NCBI GenBank assembly: GCA_902782705.1
Contig: CACZOL010000126.1
Coordinates: forward strand, 1 to 7,167
Origin: an uncultured Selenomonadaceae bacterium
GTDB taxonomy: Bacteria; Bacillota; Negativicutes; Selenomonadales; Selenomonadaceae
Direction of reading: 5' to 3'
Length of the DNA: 7,167 bases
The notes beneath the pieces are model-generated. The model was not told the origin of the DNA and did not search any database. It was given only the letters and a program-made list of their open reading frames with translations. Both the position numbers and the translations under genes were made by a program. Position 1 is the stretch's first letter, and every line of letters starts with the position of its first letter. Below are positions 4,722-7,167 of the stretch, one piece after another.

Positions 4722-6479
4722 TTATTTTTTTCGCTGCGGCGTTTTTGCCACGCGGACGCAATTCTTCCCGCTGTGCTTCGCTTCGTAAAGCGCGCCGTCG
4801 ATGCGCTGATAGAAAGCCTCGAAGGACTCGTCGGGGGCGATGCGCGCGACGCCAAAGCTCGCGGTGAAGCCATGGTCGCCGGGCAGGATGCGCAGAGCCG
4901 CGATGGCCTTGCGGATGCGTTCGGCGACCTGCTGGGCGGCCTTTTCGTCAGCGTGGGGCAGAATCAGGAGGAATTCCTCGCCGCCCCAGCGCCCGACGGT
5001 GTCGCCTTGCCGGACGTGGGCGCGCAGGATCCTGGAAGTTTCCGTCAACGCCAAGTCGCCGACGTCGTGTCCGTAAATATCGTTGACTTTTTTGAAATCG
5101 TCGATGTCGATCATGAGAGCGGAAACCCGCGTATGATTCTTCTGGGCGAGAGCGACGACCTCTTTGAGGATAGCTTCCGTTTCGCCCCGATTTGCGATCT
5201 GTGTGAGACGGTCCGTACGCGCCATGCGGTCCAGCTCTTCGTTTGCGTTTTCCAGTTCCGCCGTCGTAGCGCTGACGAAGTGGACGAGGCGTTCGACGAG
5301 GAGCAGCGAATCTTTGAGCCGTGTCGGCATTTCGCCGCGTACGGGAAGCGGCGTAAGCGGTTTTTTCCCTTCGCGGAAGCCTACGGTCAAAAGCATCATG
5401 TTGTGGACGCCCACGCGGCCCGCGAAACGGAAAATCTCGCCGTAAGAGTAGAAGCCCTGCGACGGCGCGATGTCCCGTGCGGGCGCCAGCTCAAACTTCA
5501 CATCGCCGTGCAGGAACATACGGTGGGCGTAGCAGCTCAGGATGGACAGCGCTTCCGGTCGGAACGCCGCCATGTCGGCGTATCCCGCTTTCGCGTCCTC
5601 GATCATTTCGCGCGGATCGCCGTAAGCGAGGCGTATGGCTTCGCCCTCGTGGAGATCGGCGATGAAAAGGAGCGAACCGTGCGCCCCGCAGCCGATGGTG
5701 TGGCGGGCAACATAGCTGCCGCCGCGCCGGACGAACACGGGGAACGCCAGCGTATCCCGTGCAAAATTCTTGTCCGGTCGGATGCCCAGATATTGCTCGT
5801 AAATCTTGGCGGCAGGCTGATGGTCGATTTCCTCCACGACGTGGGAGCCGGTCATTTTTGTAATGGTAAATTCCCGGCCCAGCGGCTTCCAGCCAAAGTT
5901 CAAGCTCGCGTGGACATGCAGATCCTTTCCTGCGTAAGTGACGGCCAGGAGGCCTTCTTCCATGATCTCGTCTTTGGTGAAGACGCAGGCGGGAGCGTTT
6001 TTGACGGTGTTCGCGCCGCCGCCGAAAATGACGACGCGGTCGTCGAGGACGGCGAGATGATCGAGAAACGGCTGGATATCAAGGGCGTGAAGCGTACCCA
6101 AGATACCGACGGCGGCGAGATTCTCGATACGCTGCACACGGTCGCAGAATTTTTTCCCGTCGGCGGCGAGCGTTTCGGGGTTGTCAAAGCGCACGACCTT
6201 CACTTCGCTCGTCTCAAAGACGGCGAAGGAAACGACGGCGGCGTTGACGTTGACGCCGCCGTGACGGATGACGTCCGTCGTTATGCAGCCCGCGATGGCG
6301 GCGTCCGGGAAAGCGTCCCCGAGCCGTCCTGTCAGGCGCAGGATTTGCGCCTGCTTCACCGAGGTCGTGAAAACGGTAATCAAAAGGCTTCTGTACGTTT
6401 TCGGCGCGACTGCGCGAAACCGGCTGATACAGTCCGCGACGTCATCCGCGTGTCGGATGATATAGGAAAACTGCCGCAT
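4722..6479 (-). CDS. FIST-domain diguanylate cyclase, copy 2
   Basis: The 585-residue product is a full-length paralogue of the convergent neighbour, with FIST N (about 28-190), FIST C (about 200-375, with GFYSYGEI near 342-349), a helical linker and GGDEF (about 420-585). Catalytic features are complete: GGEEF at 499-503, metal Asp in IDIDDFK at about 458, NDIYGHDVGD, and inhibition site RQGD (490-493). It should make c-di-GMP in the cytoplasm. The FIST N part has drifted: where copy 1 has GCTTSGEI, this copy has GCITTDVI (near 64-71), and the FGGIAGN motif reads FGGGANT (near 152-158), so the sensed ligand may differ. AGGAGG at 6489-6494 lies nine bases before ATG 6479. Its own TATAAT promoter follows the terminator of the AraC gene upstream. 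The C-terminus ends in a basic PQRKK tail. Confidence 0.92.
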   Translation of the reverse strand: MRQFSYIIRHADDVADCISRFRAVAPKTYRSLLITVFTTSVKQAQILRLTGRLGDAFPDAAIAGCITTDVIRHGGVNVNAAVVSFAVFETSEVKVVRFDNPETLAADGKKFCDRVQRIENLAAVGILGTLHALDIQPFLDHLAVLDDRVVIFGGGANTVKNAPACVFTKDEIMEEGLLAVTYAGKDLHVHASLNFGWKPLGREFTITKMTGSHVVEEIDHQPAAKIYEQYLGIRPDKNFARDTLAFPVFVRRGGSYVARHTIGCGAHGSLLFIADLHEGEAIRLAYGDPREMIEDAKAGYADMAAFRPEALSILSCYAHRMFLHGDVKFELAPARDIAPSQGFYSYGEIFRFAGRVGVHNMMLLTVGFREGKKPLTPLPVRGEMPTRLKDSLLLVERLVHFVSATTAELENANEELDRMARTDRLTQIANRGETEAILKEVVALAQKNHTRVSALMIDIDDFKKVNDIYGHDVGDLALTETSRILRAHVRQGDTVGRWGGEEFLLILPHADEKAAQQVAERIRKAIAALRILPGDHGFTASFGVARIAPDESFEAFYQRIDGALYEAKHSGKNCVRVAKTPQRKK

Positions 6480-6488
6480 GGAAACCGC

Positions 6489-6494
6489 CCTCCT
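6489..6494 (-). promoter_or_regulatory. Ribosome binding site of FIST-GGDEF copy 2
   Basis: On the minus strand a perfect AGGAGG lies nine bases before ATG 6479. It fixes the start that aligns with the first residues of copy 1. Confidence 0.8.
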
Positions 6495-6537
6495 CGTGCG
6501 ATACGAATCGAATCGGTATGAATACTATATTTAAAAT

Positions 6538-6566
6538 ATTATACTACCTTTTGGTCGTTTTCGGAA
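6538..6566 (-). promoter_or_regulatory. Probable promoter of FIST-GGDEF copy 2
   Basis: On the minus strand a perfect TATAAT (6538-6543) follows TTCCGA (6561-6566) by 17 bases. The -35 is poor, three of six. The site sits directly downstream of the AraC terminator and gives a leader of about 50 bases containing a short direct repeat of GATTC (6505-6514). Confidence 0.5.
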
Positions 6567-6567
6567 G

Positions 6568-6603
6568 AAAATCCCCGACACATAATTTTGTGTCGGGGAT
6601 TTT
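6568..6603. terminator. Terminator of the AraC-family gene, symmetric on both strands
   Basis: A perfect 15-bp stem, AAAATCCCCGACACA (6568-6582) with its complement (6589-6603), has a six-base loop. On the minus strand it ends TTTTCTT, 18 bases past the AraC stop codon, and so separates that gene from FIST-GGDEF copy 2. Confidence 0.88.
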
Positions 6604-6621
6604 GGGACTATGCGATATGGT

Positions 6622-7167
6622 TCAATCGAGCTTCTTTTCGATAGTTCTTTTATATTCCGAGGGGGAAACGCCGAACCTTTTTTTGAACGCGGTAGAAAAC
6701 TTGGCCGGATTTGCAAAGCCGACATGAGCGGCGATGACGGACACCGAAAGCGGTGTTTCCCAGAGAAGCTGCTGCGCCTTTTGGAGCCGCAATTCTTTTT
6801 GGTATTGGTAGATCGGCATCCCGTAAACGCTTTTGAAGGACCTCTTCAGCGCTGTGGTTCCCACCCCCAATTCAGCCGCTAAATAATTTATCGTCAAGTG
6901 CTTGGATAAATCAGCCGTCAACAGCTTATGTGCGGCCCCGGCAAGAGTCACATGACTCTTACTGAGATAGACCGGGGTGTCATGGACCGCTGTGTTGCCC
7001 AAATGGCTGAGGAACAACAAAAGCTCCATCATCTTTAACCGCAGCCGCGGGATGTTTCTGTCCTTGAATCCGTCCGCAACCGCGGTCTGGATTGTCATAA
7101 GCTCAGTGGGGCGATGCAGCAGGAAACAACGGGGAGACAACGCGGCAAGGGCATAGATTTTCTCTAT
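6622..7167 (-). CDS. AraC-family transcriptional regulator, C-terminal part only
   Basis: This is the last 181 residues of an AraC/XylS-type regulator. The frame stays open through the right edge (reading IEKIYALAA before the TTG at 7140), so the N-terminal sensing domain is outside and the TTG is not the true start. The C-terminal DNA-binding domain has both helix-turn-helix units: LTINYLAAELGVGTTALKRSFKSVYG (fragment residues about 91-116) and VIAAHVGFANPAKFSTAFKKRFG (about 144-166), followed by the usual GVSPSEYKR end. The preceding stretch SPRCFLLHRPTELM with a helical region resembles PchR-like regulators, which often respond to siderophores or other small molecules; that link is only from family memory. 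It is co-directional with FIST-GGDEF copy 2 but separated from it by a terminator, so co-transcription is unlikely. The regulated genes are not known. Confidence 0.9.
   Translation of the reverse strand: MEKIYALAALSPRCFLLHRPTELMTIQTAVADGFKDRNIPRLRLKMMELLLFLSHLGNTAVHDTPVYLSKSHVTLAGAAHKLLTADLSKHLTINYLAAELGVGTTALKRSFKSVYGMPIYQYQKELRLQKAQQLLWETPLSVSVIAAHVGFANPAKFSTAFKKRFGVSPSEYKRTIEKKLD

Noticed and set aside
4713..6521. A 602-codon open frame on the + strand opposite FIST-GGDEF copy 2
   Set aside because: Its codons are the exact reverse complements of the real gene's codons. It stays open because TTA, CTA and TCA are rarely used in this GC-rich gene. It has no ribosome binding site and no recognisable domain.

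Overview
The window reads as ordinary chromosome of a GC-rich, low-copy-RNA-region Firmicute. Bacterial-type promoters, strong AGGAGG ribosome binding sites, a TTG start, a CCA-encoding tRNA gene and compact hairpin terminators all fit. My guess is a member of the Negativicutes (Selenomonas-like), from the mix of a gltA/NfnB-type flavoprotein, a PchR-like AraC regulator and FIST-GGDEF proteins. That placement is inference and was not searched.

Left part (1-1690, + strand). The 3' end of an NADPH-dependent glutamate synthase small-chain/NfnB-family flavoprotein enters from the left edge and is closed by a GAAA-capped terminator. A stand-alone DEDDh 3'-5' exonuclease follows. Its stop codon forms part of the -10 box of a tRNA-Leu(UAG) gene, which has a folded 5' leader and a strong terminator.

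Middle part (1688-2721, + strand). About 320 non-coding bases hold an inverted repeat, a TATAAT box, two hairpins and, next to the ribosome binding site, a short RNA element. That element carries the outer parts of the ydaO/yuaA c-di-AMP riboswitch but lacks its large central ligand-binding region. It precedes a secreted NlpC/P60 peptidoglycan hydrolase with a peptidoglycan-binding domain, a classic target class of that riboswitch. This is the most unusual signal in the window.

Right part (2722-7167). Two full-length FIST-GGDEF proteins, predicted cytoplasmic sensors that make c-di-GMP, face each other tail to tail across a perfect 19-bp hairpin. They share the same architecture and the same N-terminal start but differ in the FIST sensing half. 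Behind the second copy, on the same strand, lies the C-terminal part of an AraC-family regulator, separated from it by a bidirectional terminator and a TATAAT promoter. Together the locus suggests ligand-controlled c-di-GMP production beside a cell-wall enzyme with a c-di-AMP-type leader. No mobile element, CRISPR array or phage gene is seen.
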